A DNA stretch of 64,000 nt, taken from positions 206,392 to 270,391 of the forward strand of contig JASLYX010000002.1 in assembly GCA_030739585.1 (NCBI GenBank), written 5' to 3'. Source of the stretch: Candidatus Bathyarchaeota archaeon. Its GTDB lineage: Archaea; Thermoproteota; Bathyarchaeia; TCS64. Under the pieces are notes generated by a model. That model saw only the letters and a list, made by a program, of their open reading frames with translations, did no database searches and was not told the origin of the DNA. Shown piece after piece: positions 17,974 through 25,611 of this stretch. The number at the start of each line of letters is the position of its first letter. Position 1 is the first letter of the stretch. A program made the position numbers and the translations under genes.

Positions 17974-19182
17974 TTAAGATAGTCTAACCCCTGTAGCGGT
18001 TGGCTCTAGGACTCCCACATCGAAGAGGTTTTTAAGGGCGGCTTCTGTCTCGCCTTTAGAGAAGCCCCTACGGGCCATTTCTCGCACCATCCAGGGCCCC
18101 GTGTATACGAATCCGGGAATCCGGACTGCCCGCATGATGTGCTCAGCGCATGCCTTATGTCTAGTCTCTTTTTGTCTCACAATTCCCCTAAGGGTCTCCC
18201 GGCTTGTCGTAAGGGCCCCGGCATCGATGCCCAGCCGCTTCTTAATGTATTCAGCGAATCCTTGGGTCATTTTTCCGCCGTGAAACGTTAGAACTCTTTT
18301 TGGGCGACAGCGTCTTATGAAGCTGAGGAGTTCCCGGAAATCGGCGTGATCACTCAGAGGAAAGGCTTTTTCCCTGTTGCGCATGATCGCGGCCCATCCC
18401 GAGGCAAGGGCAGTGTCTAGGTTTTTGATTCCCAGCTTCGCGGATTTTGGCGCAACAACGACACATTTGCCACTATTCAATAGTTCCTGGCCCTCTGGAG
18501 TGCACGCGTCAACGTAGTAAAGCTTGTGCCCGAACTGTCTGTAAACGTCGCTTACCTTCGTTGCGCTCTTAGCGGTGACTACCGGGAGGTTAGTCATTTG
18601 GTTGAAAATGCTGATGACCTCTTGGGCGTTTCCTATGGAGTCCGTTCGGAACGCCGGAATATATCCTGTGGGGATTGCCTCCATTACAGCCCATCGGATC
18701 ATCTCGAGGGCGACCTTGTCCCGCTTGGGGAATTTGAACTGGGGGGCCCCGAAAGTCGTTTCGATGATGAGGAGATCGCAATTTACGGTACACGCAGGCT
18801 CCATGGTATAGCTGTTTCCCATGCTGATGTCCCCAGTGTAGAGGACTGTACCCTCCGGGGTGTAGACCTCATACTGGACGCTCCCAAGGACGTGCCCCGC
18901 ATTGAGGGGTCGAACCTCAATTTCACCAATCTTTACCTTATCCCCGATGGAGATGGGCTTCCAGTTATCAAGCTTCTTCCAATTAAGAGCCTCAAGGAGC
19001 CTGTAGGTAGGCTCTGTGGCGTGTTTCACGGGCTTAGGATTCCTGAATGATGAGGCGTGGTCTCCGTGAGCGTGAGTGACGAAGATTGGAAGGTCCATAA
19101 CTTTCCTGTCGGGGTCGAGGGCGATCCTGTCTTCCCCATACTCAACGAAGATTCCCTTTCTCTGTCTGATAGTTAATGCCAC
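17974..19182 (-). CDS. CPSF/YSH1-like metallo-beta-lactamase nuclease
   Basis: The protein has 402 residues. Motifs are FVTHAHGDHASSF, LNAGHVLGSVQYEV, YTGDISMGN, and, in the beta-CASP part, IIETTFGAPQF, IPAFRTDSIGNAQE, FPLSDHADF and TFHGG. It belongs to the mRNA 3'-end-processing-like family (COG1236), in the branch found with DNA-ligase-type exonucleases. A C-terminal extension of about 70 residues (GPWMVREMARRGFSKGETE and onwards) looks like a small winged helix. The substrate, RNA or DNA, cannot be settled here. It reads in the same direction as the NAC gene 136 bp upstream. Confidence 0.82.
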   Translation of the reverse strand: MALTIRQRKGIFVEYGEDRIALDPDRKVMDLPIFVTHAHGDHASSFRNPKPVKHATEPTYRLLEALNWKKLDNWKPISIGDKVKIGEIEVRPLNAGHVLGSVQYEVYTPEGTVLYTGDISMGNSYTMEPACTVNCDLLIIETTFGAPQFKFPKRDKVALEMIRWAVMEAIPTGYIPAFRTDSIGNAQEVISIFNQMTNLPVVTAKSATKVSDVYRQFGHKLYYVDACTPEGQELLNSGKCVVVAPKSAKLGIKNLDTALASGWAAIMRNREKAFPLSDHADFRELLSFIRRCRPKRVLTFHGGKMTQGFAEYIKKRLGIDAGALTTSRETLRGIVRQKETRHKACAEHIMRAVRIPGFVYTGPWMVREMARRGFSKGETEAALKNLFDVGVLEPTATGVRLS

Positions 19183-19317
19183 ACGGGGGACCTCAAACTT
19201 ATGAATGACTACTTGAAATCTGGATTGTCCTACTTACATCGCAGGGGATTATTAACCCATATGCCGATTATTCAAGGAACTTAGTCAATCCCTTATCCAT
19301 GATAGGAGTTTCAATGG

Positions 19318-19662
19318 TCAACTGGTGGAAAGCACAAGTATCGCCCGGGCAAGGTCCCCCTCCGCGTTCTCAAGGGCGGCTCGTGCCCTCTCTAAGTTGA
19401 CATTGGCTTGCTGAGCCACTAGGAGCACGTCCTCCTCCGGAATATCGAGTTTCTGTTTTTTCTTGGTTTCCGTTGTGGAGCCGCCACTGATCTGGTACAT
19501 GTTTTGCCCCTGCATATTAATGGAGGTTACAGAGGCCCCCCGGATAATGATCTCCCGCTCGGAGCCTTTAAGGATGACAGTGTCTATGTCGCTGAGTTCG
19601 CCCATCTTCATACCCATCTGTTTCATCATGCGGCGGGCGCGCCGGGAATTAACCTTGGACAA
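19318..19662 (-). CDS. nac: Nascent polypeptide-associated complex protein (archaeal NAC)
   Basis: This 114-residue protein has the archaeal NAC layout. A basic N-terminus (NSRRARRMMKQMG) would contact the ribosome, a NAC beta-barrel (TVILKGSEREIIIRGASVTS, MYQISGG) would form a homodimer, and a C-terminal UBA domain runs EEDVLLVAQQANVNLERARAAL. It would bind nascent chains at the tunnel exit. The gene lies between folD and a nuclease gene on the same strand. Confidence 0.93.
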   Translation of the reverse strand: MSKVNSRRARRMMKQMGMKMGELSDIDTVILKGSEREIIIRGASVTSINMQGQNMYQISGGSTTETKKKQKLDIPEEDVLLVAQQANVNLERARAALENAEGDLARAILVLSTS

Positions 19663-19695
19663 TGGCTTTCACTGAATGTGTTGTAGAGACGGAAT

Positions 19696-20538
19696 TTAAG
19701 CGATACTTTTACCGGCGGCCTTAAGGGTGTTCGCAAGGAGCATTGTGATAAGGAGGGGCCCCAAGCCCCCGGGCACCGGGGTTATAGCCTCAGCCACCTC
19801 AACAACCGCGTCCATATCAACGTCTCCGAAGACCTTCTTTTCCTCGTAGTTGTTCCCATTGTCTAGGATGATTACTCCAGGTTTCACCATGCCTGCTGTA
19901 ATCGCATGCTTCCGGTAGAGTTCTGTGCAGAGGACATCTGCCTTCATTACTAGCTCAGGCATCATCGAGTCATCCTTGTCGAAGAATGTTGCTTGGACGC
20001 CCATGTTTGAGAGATGCGCGATCAGTGGCTTTCCCAGCCAGTTTGTTGAACCAGCAACGACCCAGTGCTTTCCCTCTGGGTCGAGGCCATACCGCCTGAA
20101 AAGTTCAAATATCGCATCGACGCCGGCTGGGAGAAAAGACGCCTCACCTAGTAGGATTTTCCCTAGGGTTAACGGAGAGATCCCGTCGACGTCCTTCTCT
20201 GGGTTAATCGTCTTGACTATCGTTCCCTCGTTTAGTCCCTTGGCTACGGGAAGCTGGATCATAACCCCGTGGATCTTTGGGTCGCCGCATAACCTCTCGA
20301 CGAGCTCTACAGTCTCCTTGGTTGTTGTCTCCTTGAGGTGGTGGAGATGGGTCTCAATGCCTATCCGCTCCGCTCGCTTCACCTTCATTTTGACGTAGCG
20401 GCGGCTGTACTTGTCCCCTCCCGTTAGGATCAATGCTAGGGTGGGGGTGACTTCCTTGGCCTTTAGCTCTTCTACTCTGACCTGGAGCTCTTCCATCATA
20501 GTCTCCGAGGTCTTTTTCCCGTCCAGAATAATGGCCAT
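19696..20538 (-). CDS. folD: Methylenetetrahydrofolate dehydrogenase/methenyl-THF cyclohydrolase FolD
   Basis: The 280-residue length is usual for FolD. Key motifs are SRRYVKMKVKRAERIGI, which carries the catalytic YxxxK, VMIQLPVAKGLN with GVMIQLP, NPEKDVDGISPLTLG, and PVPGGLGPLLITMLLANT near the C-terminus. The NADP site is VVAGSTNWLGKPL. It interconverts methylene-THF and 10-formyl-THF via methenyl-THF. fhs ends one base before this gene starts, so the two form a tightly coupled THF C1 unit. Confidence 0.95.
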   Translation of the reverse strand: MAIILDGKKTSETMMEELQVRVEELKAKEVTPTLALILTGGDKYSRRYVKMKVKRAERIGIETHLHHLKETTTKETVELVERLCGDPKIHGVMIQLPVAKGLNEGTIVKTINPEKDVDGISPLTLGKILLGEASFLPAGVDAIFELFRRYGLDPEGKHWVVAGSTNWLGKPLIAHLSNMGVQATFFDKDDSMMPELVMKADVLCTELYRKHAITAGMVKPGVIILDNGNNYEEKKVFGDVDMDAVVEVAEAITPVPGGLGPLLITMLLANTLKAAGKSIA

Positions 20539-20539
20539 T

Positions 20540-22216
20540 TCAGCTCAGTCCTTTAATGACACCGTTCCCGTCGATGTCCATTTCCAGCGCCGCAGGCTTT
20601 GAAGGGTGAGCTGGCATCGTGTTGATATCCCCGCAGAATGCGACGATGAACCCGACGCCCGTGCTTGGCTTAAGGTTGGTGATAGGAAGGACGTACCCTT
20701 CCGGCGGAATCCCCCTGATGTTGGCCTTGTCAGTAAGACTGAGCGGTGTCTTCGCCATGCAGATGGGCATCTTATCGAAGCCCAGCTTCACGATTCTCCT
20801 CAGGGCCTTCCTTGCCTTAGGGAGGAGCCGGATGTCGGAGACCTGATACATATTGGTGGCAATGGACCTGATCTTCTCTTCTACTGGGAGGTCCAGTTCA
20901 TAGAGGGGGTGAAAGTCGCTAGGATTCTCCAGCTCCTTGAGGACAAGGTTTGCTAGCTCAACTCCCCCGGGTCCACCCTTTAGAACAGTGTCCGTAAAGG
21001 CGGCAGGGACATTGTTCGACCTGCACCAGTCAAGGACCGCATCGATCTCCTTTTTGGAGTCATTAGCAAAGTGGTTCATGCAAACCACAACCCTAAGCCC
21101 GAACTTTCGGGCATTCTTAATCTCGTTCTCTAACATAGGGAGGCCTGCTTTAACAGCCTCGACGTTGGTCTCCCTGAGTTGCCTCTTCTTGACGCCGCTA
21201 TGTGTTTTGAGGGCCTTTATAGTGGCGACAATGACCGCTATATGGGGCTTAAGGCCGCCTGCTCTGGCCACTATGTTACAGAACTTTTCAAGGCCCAAAT
21301 TTGCTCCGAATCCTGGCTCCACTACGACATAATCGGTGAGCTTGAGGGCGGTCTTTATAGCGATGAGGCTCGGGCAGCCGTGGGCGATGTTCGCGAAAGG
21401 CCCCCCGTGGATTATAGCCGGAGTGTTCTCAAGAGTCTGGACTAGGTTGGGTTTGGTCGCCTCCTTCATGAGGATTGCCATGGCACCCTCAGCACCGAGG
21501 GCCTTCGCCTTTACGGGTTCCCCAGATTTGTTGAAAGCGACAGTGATCTCTCCTATACGCCCCTTCAGGTCCATAAGGTCGGACGCTATGGCGTGTATCG
21601 CTGCGACCTCGCTGGCCGTGGTGATCTCAAAGCTGGTCTCGTAGGGGATGCCTCCCATCCTCCCTCCTAGGCCTGCTACGATATTCCTGAGGAATCTGCT
21701 CTCAATGTCCAGGACACGCTTCCACATGATCTCATGAATGTTGATGTTGAGCTTGTTCCCCCTGTAGATAGAGTTCTCCATTAGGCTAGTGAGGAGGTCG
21801 TGGGCTGCAGTGATGGCGTGGAGATCCCCGGTGAAGTGGATATTGATGTCCTCCATTGGGAGAACTTGGGCATAACCGCCCCCTGCAGCGCCCCCCTTGA
21901 TGCCGAAGACAGGGCCTAGGGAGGGCTGCCTCAGAACCACGATGCTCTTCTTCCCAAGCTGACCTAACGCTTGGGCCAAACCCACAGCCATAGTCGTCTT
22001 CCCCTCTCCGGACTTTGTTGGGGTGATGGCTGTCACGGCGATGAGTTTTCCATCTGGTTTGTCTAGCCTATCTTTAAAGACGGACGGGTTAATTTTGGCC
22101 TTATATCTGCCGTAGGGCTCTATATCGGTCTCGTTGAGCCCGAGGGTGGCAGCTATTTCGGTTATAGGTTTGAGCTTAGCACTCTGAGCGATTACGATAT
22201 CAGGGGGAATTGCCAT
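20540..22216 (-). CDS. fhs: Formate-tetrahydrofolate ligase
   Basis: This 558-residue protein (start chosen at the ATG at 22216; a TTG at 22225 is possible) has the P-loop TPTKSGEGKTTMAVGLAQAL near residue 65. It also has LRQPSLGPVFGIKGGAAGGG, FTGDLHAITAAH, GGPFANIAHGCPS and the C-terminal MPAHPSKPAALEMDIDGNG that are diagnostic for the family. It makes 10-formyl-THF from formate, THF and ATP. It is followed at once by folD, and mtd diverges from a spacer of about 80 bp. Fhs is uncommon in archaea, so this pathway may be lineage-specific or acquired. Confidence 0.95.
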   Translation of the reverse strand: MAIPPDIVIAQSAKLKPITEIAATLGLNETDIEPYGRYKAKINPSVFKDRLDKPDGKLIAVTAITPTKSGEGKTTMAVGLAQALGQLGKKSIVVLRQPSLGPVFGIKGGAAGGGYAQVLPMEDINIHFTGDLHAITAAHDLLTSLMENSIYRGNKLNINIHEIMWKRVLDIESRFLRNIVAGLGGRMGGIPYETSFEITTASEVAAIHAIASDLMDLKGRIGEITVAFNKSGEPVKAKALGAEGAMAILMKEATKPNLVQTLENTPAIIHGGPFANIAHGCPSLIAIKTALKLTDYVVVEPGFGANLGLEKFCNIVARAGGLKPHIAVIVATIKALKTHSGVKKRQLRETNVEAVKAGLPMLENEIKNARKFGLRVVVCMNHFANDSKKEIDAVLDWCRSNNVPAAFTDTVLKGGPGGVELANLVLKELENPSDFHPLYELDLPVEEKIRSIATNMYQVSDIRLLPKARKALRRIVKLGFDKMPICMAKTPLSLTDKANIRGIPPEGYVLPITNLKPSTGVGFIVAFCGDINTMPAHPSKPAALEMDIDGNGVIKGLS

Positions 22217-22296
22217 CTCAATCAAAACATGAGGTATTGAGGGGTTATTTTAATAGTTTCATAAAGCCCTTCAGTGATGTGTAAGGTGATTAGAAA

Positions 22297-23127
22297 ATGG
22301 TCAAGATCACCATAGTCAAGACAGGATACATCGCTACAACAACCCTGATCGACGCCCTTCTTGACGAGAGGGCCTCCCGAAAGAATATCTCTGTGAGGGT
22401 CATCTCCTCAGGGTGCAAGATGAACGAAGGAGAGGCGGCAGACATCGGGAACATCGCAGCCCAGGTCCCCACGGACCTCTATGTGATAATTTCACCCAAC
22501 GCGGGGCTCCCTGGCCCCTCGAGGGTGAGGGAGATCCTCAAGGTGACTGGGAAACCCATCATCATCATCTCCGATGAGCCCAGCCGCAAGATAGCCAAGC
22601 AGCTTGGGGAGGAGGAGGGGATCGGATATCTAGTCCTCTACGGAGATCCCATGATCGGCGCGAAACGGCCGTTTCTCGACCCCATCGAAATGGCCCTATT
22701 TAACGCCGATGCTATACGGGTCCTCTCAGTTACGGGGGTATTCAGGCTCATTCACAGCGAACTGGACCGGGTCATCGACGAGATCGAGCATGACAAGGAG
22801 CCCGTGCTTCCTATGATGATTGTGAACAAGACGAGGGCGCTGGAGCATAGCGGGCTCAGGAACCCCTACGCCAGGGCGAAGGCAATGGCCGCCTTTGAGG
22901 CAGCTAGAAAGGTAGCAACCCTCGACGTCGAGGGTTGCTTCAAGATCAAAGGGGCTTCTAACTACCTTCCTATAGTCGCCGCTGCTCACGAGCTAATGAG
23001 AACCGCAGCGAGGCTCTGTGATCAGGCCAGGGAGATCGAGAAAGCAAACGACTCAGTGGAGCGACTTGTCCACTTCAAAGACGGAACCCTCAAAAGGAAG
23101 ACAAAGCTTCTCGGAAAGTTTGAATAA
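22297..23127 (+). CDS. mtd: F420-dependent methylenetetrahydromethanopterin dehydrogenase
   Basis: The protein has 276 residues, the usual length for Mtd. The start KITIVKTGYIATTTLIDALL, followed by DERASRKNISVRVISSG and the central YVIISPNAGLPGPSRVRE, is distinctive for the family. It reversibly oxidises methylene-H4MPT using F420. It is divergent from fhs-folD, so a shared spacer could control THF- and H4MPT-type C1 enzymes together. The F420:NADP oxidoreductase at 43722 is consistent with F420 use. Confidence 0.93.
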   Translation: MVKITIVKTGYIATTTLIDALLDERASRKNISVRVISSGCKMNEGEAADIGNIAAQVPTDLYVIISPNAGLPGPSRVREILKVTGKPIIIISDEPSRKIAKQLGEEEGIGYLVLYGDPMIGAKRPFLDPIEMALFNADAIRVLSVTGVFRLIHSELDRVIDEIEHDKEPVLPMMIVNKTRALEHSGLRNPYARAKAMAAFEAARKVATLDVEGCFKIKGASNYLPIVAAAHELMRTAARLCDQAREIEKANDSVERLVHFKDGTLKRKTKLLGKFE

Positions 23128-23129
23128 GC

Positions 23130-23600
23130 CTAACGATCTCTATCTCGGCCACGCCTGATCCTTACCGCAACGCCTGTCTGGAAAACGGACATCTCTTTTC
23201 CGGTGAGGAGGGCCCGCCCTACTGCTTGGACCACTTTTTTCGAGTCTAAAACTATGACCTCGTCTCCAGGCCTGATGTTGCCCCCCACCGAGACCACGTG
23301 CCTTGCCATCACATTTTTTCCCTGAGCGATGACCTCAGCGACTTTGTCCTGGATTGTAACCGTGCATTCCAGTGGATTCATAATTGAGACTAGCCTCTCT
23401 GCACCAGCTATGGTGAATGTAAAGAACCCGTCGGTGGGCCTCAGAGCTGAAATGAGGGTCTTACCGATCCAGATGAACCTGATCTTACCGGTCCTTTTGG
23501 ACCGCTCAAATGAGGTATCCTCCGGAAACAGTGCTTCGCCGATACCAAACCCGAACTGATAATCAGCGATAGCCCTAATACGTTTGAGATCCGAATCCAT
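23130..23600 (-). CDS. PUA-domain RNA-binding protein
   Basis: I use the ATG at 23600 (MDSDLKRIRAIADYQFG); a TTG at 23663 would add 21 unlikely residues. The resulting 156-residue protein has an N-terminal domain (FGFGIGEALFP, GKIRFIWIG) and a C-terminal PUA domain with AQGKNVMARHVVSVGG, IRPGDEVIVLD and AVGRALLTGKEM. PUA proteins of this archaeal type bind structured RNA such as tRNA or rRNA. It is convergent with mtd (2 bp between ends) and divergent from MBF1. Confidence 0.82.
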   Translation of the reverse strand: MDSDLKRIRAIADYQFGFGIGEALFPEDTSFERSKRTGKIRFIWIGKTLISALRPTDGFFTFTIAGAERLVSIMNPLECTVTIQDKVAEVIAQGKNVMARHVVSVGGNIRPGDEVIVLDSKKVVQAVGRALLTGKEMSVFQTGVAVRIRRGRDRDR

Positions 23601-23665
23601 CCGGTAACTTTCTATACACTGAGCATTTATAGCGGATTCGCCCCCCCCTTTAGTGAGGCTCAACG

Positions 23666-24166
23666 ATGCGTTGTGAAGTCTGCGGAGACGAGATCAGGGG
23701 ACAACCCCAAAGGAGGGTCATCGAGGGTGGAAGACTCACTGTCTGCGGCCGATGCGCCGGCTTCGGATCAAGTGAGTGGTCTCCTAACATGCCTTCCCGG
23801 AGGAGAAGGGGCGGATCACCGCCGCCCCCGAGGCGCCCTAGAAGTGAGGTGGAGGCTACCGAGGGACTAGAGCTCATTATAGACTACGGGGTGACGATCA
23901 GAAAGGCCAGGCAGAAGAAAAGATTGAATATTGAGGACTTTTCGCGGATGATTAGGGAGAAAGAGTCCGTAATCAAAAAACTCGAGCAGGAGTCCCTAAA
24001 CCCGGATCGAAAGCTCATCAAGAAGCTAGAGAACGCCCTTAACATCAAACTTCTGGAGGCCTCAACACCCACTGCTGTGCCGGTGGCCAGGAGGGTATCC
24101 AGCGGGAGGACCCTGGGGGACCTCTGGAAGCAGAGTCAAGCCGAGGAAGATGAAGACGAAGACTAA
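23666..24166 (+). CDS. Multiprotein bridging factor 1-type HTH protein
   Basis: The protein has 166 residues. An N-terminal zinc ribbon (CEVCGDEI, then CGRCAGFG) is followed by a Pro/Arg-rich linker and an HTH_3 domain (YGVTIRKARQKKRLN, then EKESVIKKLEQESLNPD). This is the standard archaeal MBF1 architecture. The protein contacts the ribosome or transcription factors. The 3' tail is acidic (EEDEDED). It heads a run of short rightward genes with an AK6-like kinase next (35-44 bp). Confidence 0.92.
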   Translation: MRCEVCGDEIRGQPQRRVIEGGRLTVCGRCAGFGSSEWSPNMPSRRRRGGSPPPPRRPRSEVEATEGLELIIDYGVTIRKARQKKRLNIEDFSRMIREKESVIKKLEQESLNPDRKLIKKLENALNIKLLEASTPTAVPVARRVSSGRTLGDLWKQSQAEEDEDED

Positions 24167-24210
24167 CGGAGAGATCGTCTGAGCCTAATGCCTGTTTATG
24201 GTTGCCTGTA

Positions 24211-24789
24211 ATGAATGATCGGAGAGCTATAATCATCGCCGGTGTCCCGGGAGTAGGAAAAACCACCGTAGCTAGGGCTTTGGCGGAGAGGTTTGGATGG
24301 CAGAATATCGGCGTCTCAGAGCTCGTAGTCAGGGAGGGCTCTTTATTGGGCAAAGATGATCATAGGGACACAGACATCGTAGACCTCTCCAGACTTAATG
24401 AGATAATGGCTGAGGCGATCTCTGCATCGGATGGCCCCCTTATCATCGAGGGACACTATGCATATGACGTGGTCCCTAGTAGCCTCGTTTACTGCGCAAT
24501 CGTGCTGAGGAGGGCTCCCTGGATCATAAAGGAAGAGCTCCAGGGGAGAGGCTACTCCGACGAGAAAACACACGAGAACGTTGAGGCCGAACTCCTGGAC
24601 GTGCCCCTAGTCGAGGCTATAGACGCTCTAGGACCCGATTTGATATGCGAAGTGGACACAACCGGTAGGACCCCAGGGGAGACATTAGACGAGGTGATAG
24701 GAATCATCAAAGGGACAAGACTATGTCGATATAACCTTGTGGACTGGCTGGGGAGTCCTGAGGCTAGGGTGCTCCTGGGGGTTAAATAG
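24211..24789 (+). CDS. AK6/Fap7-type adenylate kinase-like NTPase
   Basis: A 192-residue protein from the ATG at 24211 (a TTG at 24202 is possible). The P-loop is AGVPGVGKTTVA, the NMP-binding part has NIGVSELVVREG, and IIEGHYAYDVVPSS matches the AK6 family HxxxL-like segment. AK6/Fap7 acts in small-subunit ribosome maturation and also has weak adenylate kinase activity. Neighbours (MBF1, Sm-like protein, TGT) fit an RNA-linked role. Confidence 0.85.
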   Translation: MNDRRAIIIAGVPGVGKTTVARALAERFGWQNIGVSELVVREGSLLGKDDHRDTDIVDLSRLNEIMAEAISASDGPLIIEGHYAYDVVPSSLVYCAIVLRRAPWIIKEELQGRGYSDEKTHENVEAELLDVPLVEAIDALGPDLICEVDTTGRTPGETLDEVIGIIKGTRLCRYNLVDWLGSPEARVLLGVK

Positions 24790-24790
24790 A

Positions 24791-24979
24791 TTGTATGTAG
24801 TGGTGAGCTGTAAAAGATGTAACAACCTTCTACTAGGGGACACGCGGCACAGAACCCGGGCATGTCCCCATTGCGGCCTTAGGATGGTGCTTCGGGGACA
24901 GAAGGTGTTGGCGAGGACAGAGTTCTCCCAGGATGCGGTAGCGATGATCCAAGAGCTCAAGAAGAGGGACGTAAAATAA
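24791..24979 (+). CDS. DUF1922-like zinc-ribbon protein
   Basis: This 62-residue protein starts at the TTG at 24791, two bases after the kinase gene ends, which also explains the reading of LYVVVSCKRC as its start. It has Cys pairs CKRC and CPHC, followed by RMVLRGQKVLARTEF and a C-terminal helix (AVAMIQELKKRD). The order matches the small DUF1922 ribbons of archaea. The function of that family is unknown. A longer frame from 24737 overlaps the kinase gene and is unlikely. Confidence 0.7.
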   Translation: MYVVVSCKRCNNLLLGDTRHRTRACPHCGLRMVLRGQKVLARTEFSQDAVAMIQELKKRDVK

Positions 24980-25030
24980 TCTTAGACGACCCTCCACCTT
25001 GGTATATATTACACAATTCCAGACTTTGTC

Positions 25031-25068
25031 ATTTTTATAGGACGACGTAGTATTCTCTCCTCTGGAGG
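25031..25068 (+). promoter_or_regulatory. TATA box and ribosome site of the Sm-like gene
   Basis: A TATA-like ATTTTTATAG at 25031-25040 is followed by GGAGG at 25064-25068, eight bases before the ATG at 25077. This fixes the start and suggests a short leader. Confidence 0.55.
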
Positions 25069-25076
25069 TTTACAAA

Positions 25077-25499
25077 ATGGCCACTGTAGCCAGCAGGAAA
25101 TTCTTCGACGAGCTTGGACTCCTGGTAGATAAGGCCGTCAAAGTTGAGATCAACGATGGTAACGCCTATGAAGGGGTCCTCTTGGGGTACGACGGAGGGT
25201 CCCTTGGCGTTGTCCTAGGCGACGTGACCGGGGATCAGGGGACAAAAATCCACAGGATCTTTGTCTACGGGTCCACTATCACTAAGATATCTGCCTTGGA
25301 TCGACCCTTTAATCTAGACGGGCTCGCAGCGAGACTCGATAGGGTCTTCCCCAAGATGACTCGAATCTTCTATGACGCTGGGGTCATCGTCGTCATGGAC
25401 AAGATCAGGGTTAACGAGTCTGGGGTGATCGAGGGGAGCGGTCCCTCTGCGGACAGGGTCCGCGACATCCATCAAAGGTTCGTTAATGAGGCATCCTAG
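25077..25499 (+). CDS. Sm-like archaeal protein with C-terminal domain (SmAP3 type)
   Basis: The protein has 140 residues. Residues 1-75 form an Lsm fold: Sm1 motif VKVEINDGNAYEGVLLGYD and a Sm2-like strand HRIFVYGSTITKIS. Residues about 80-140 form an extra alpha-beta domain (LDGLAARLDRVFPKM, ARIFYDAGVIVVMDKIRV), as in SmAP3 of crenarchaea. It probably forms a ring that binds RNA. It is followed by TGT after 112 bp. A GGAGG ribosome site precedes the ATG. Confidence 0.88.
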   Translation: MATVASRKFFDELGLLVDKAVKVEINDGNAYEGVLLGYDGGSLGVVLGDVTGDQGTKIHRIFVYGSTITKISALDRPFNLDGLAARLDRVFPKMTRIFYDAGVIVVMDKIRVNESGVIEGSGPSADRVRDIHQRFVNEAS

Positions 25500-25611
25500 C
25501 GGAGTCTAACTCTCTTCTTTTTATAGATCCACGCCAGCTGAGACTAGGAGCTGTCGCGAGAATCCGAGCACCAAGGTGAAATACAGGACCCCTGTTTAAT
25601 CTCTGGGTGCC

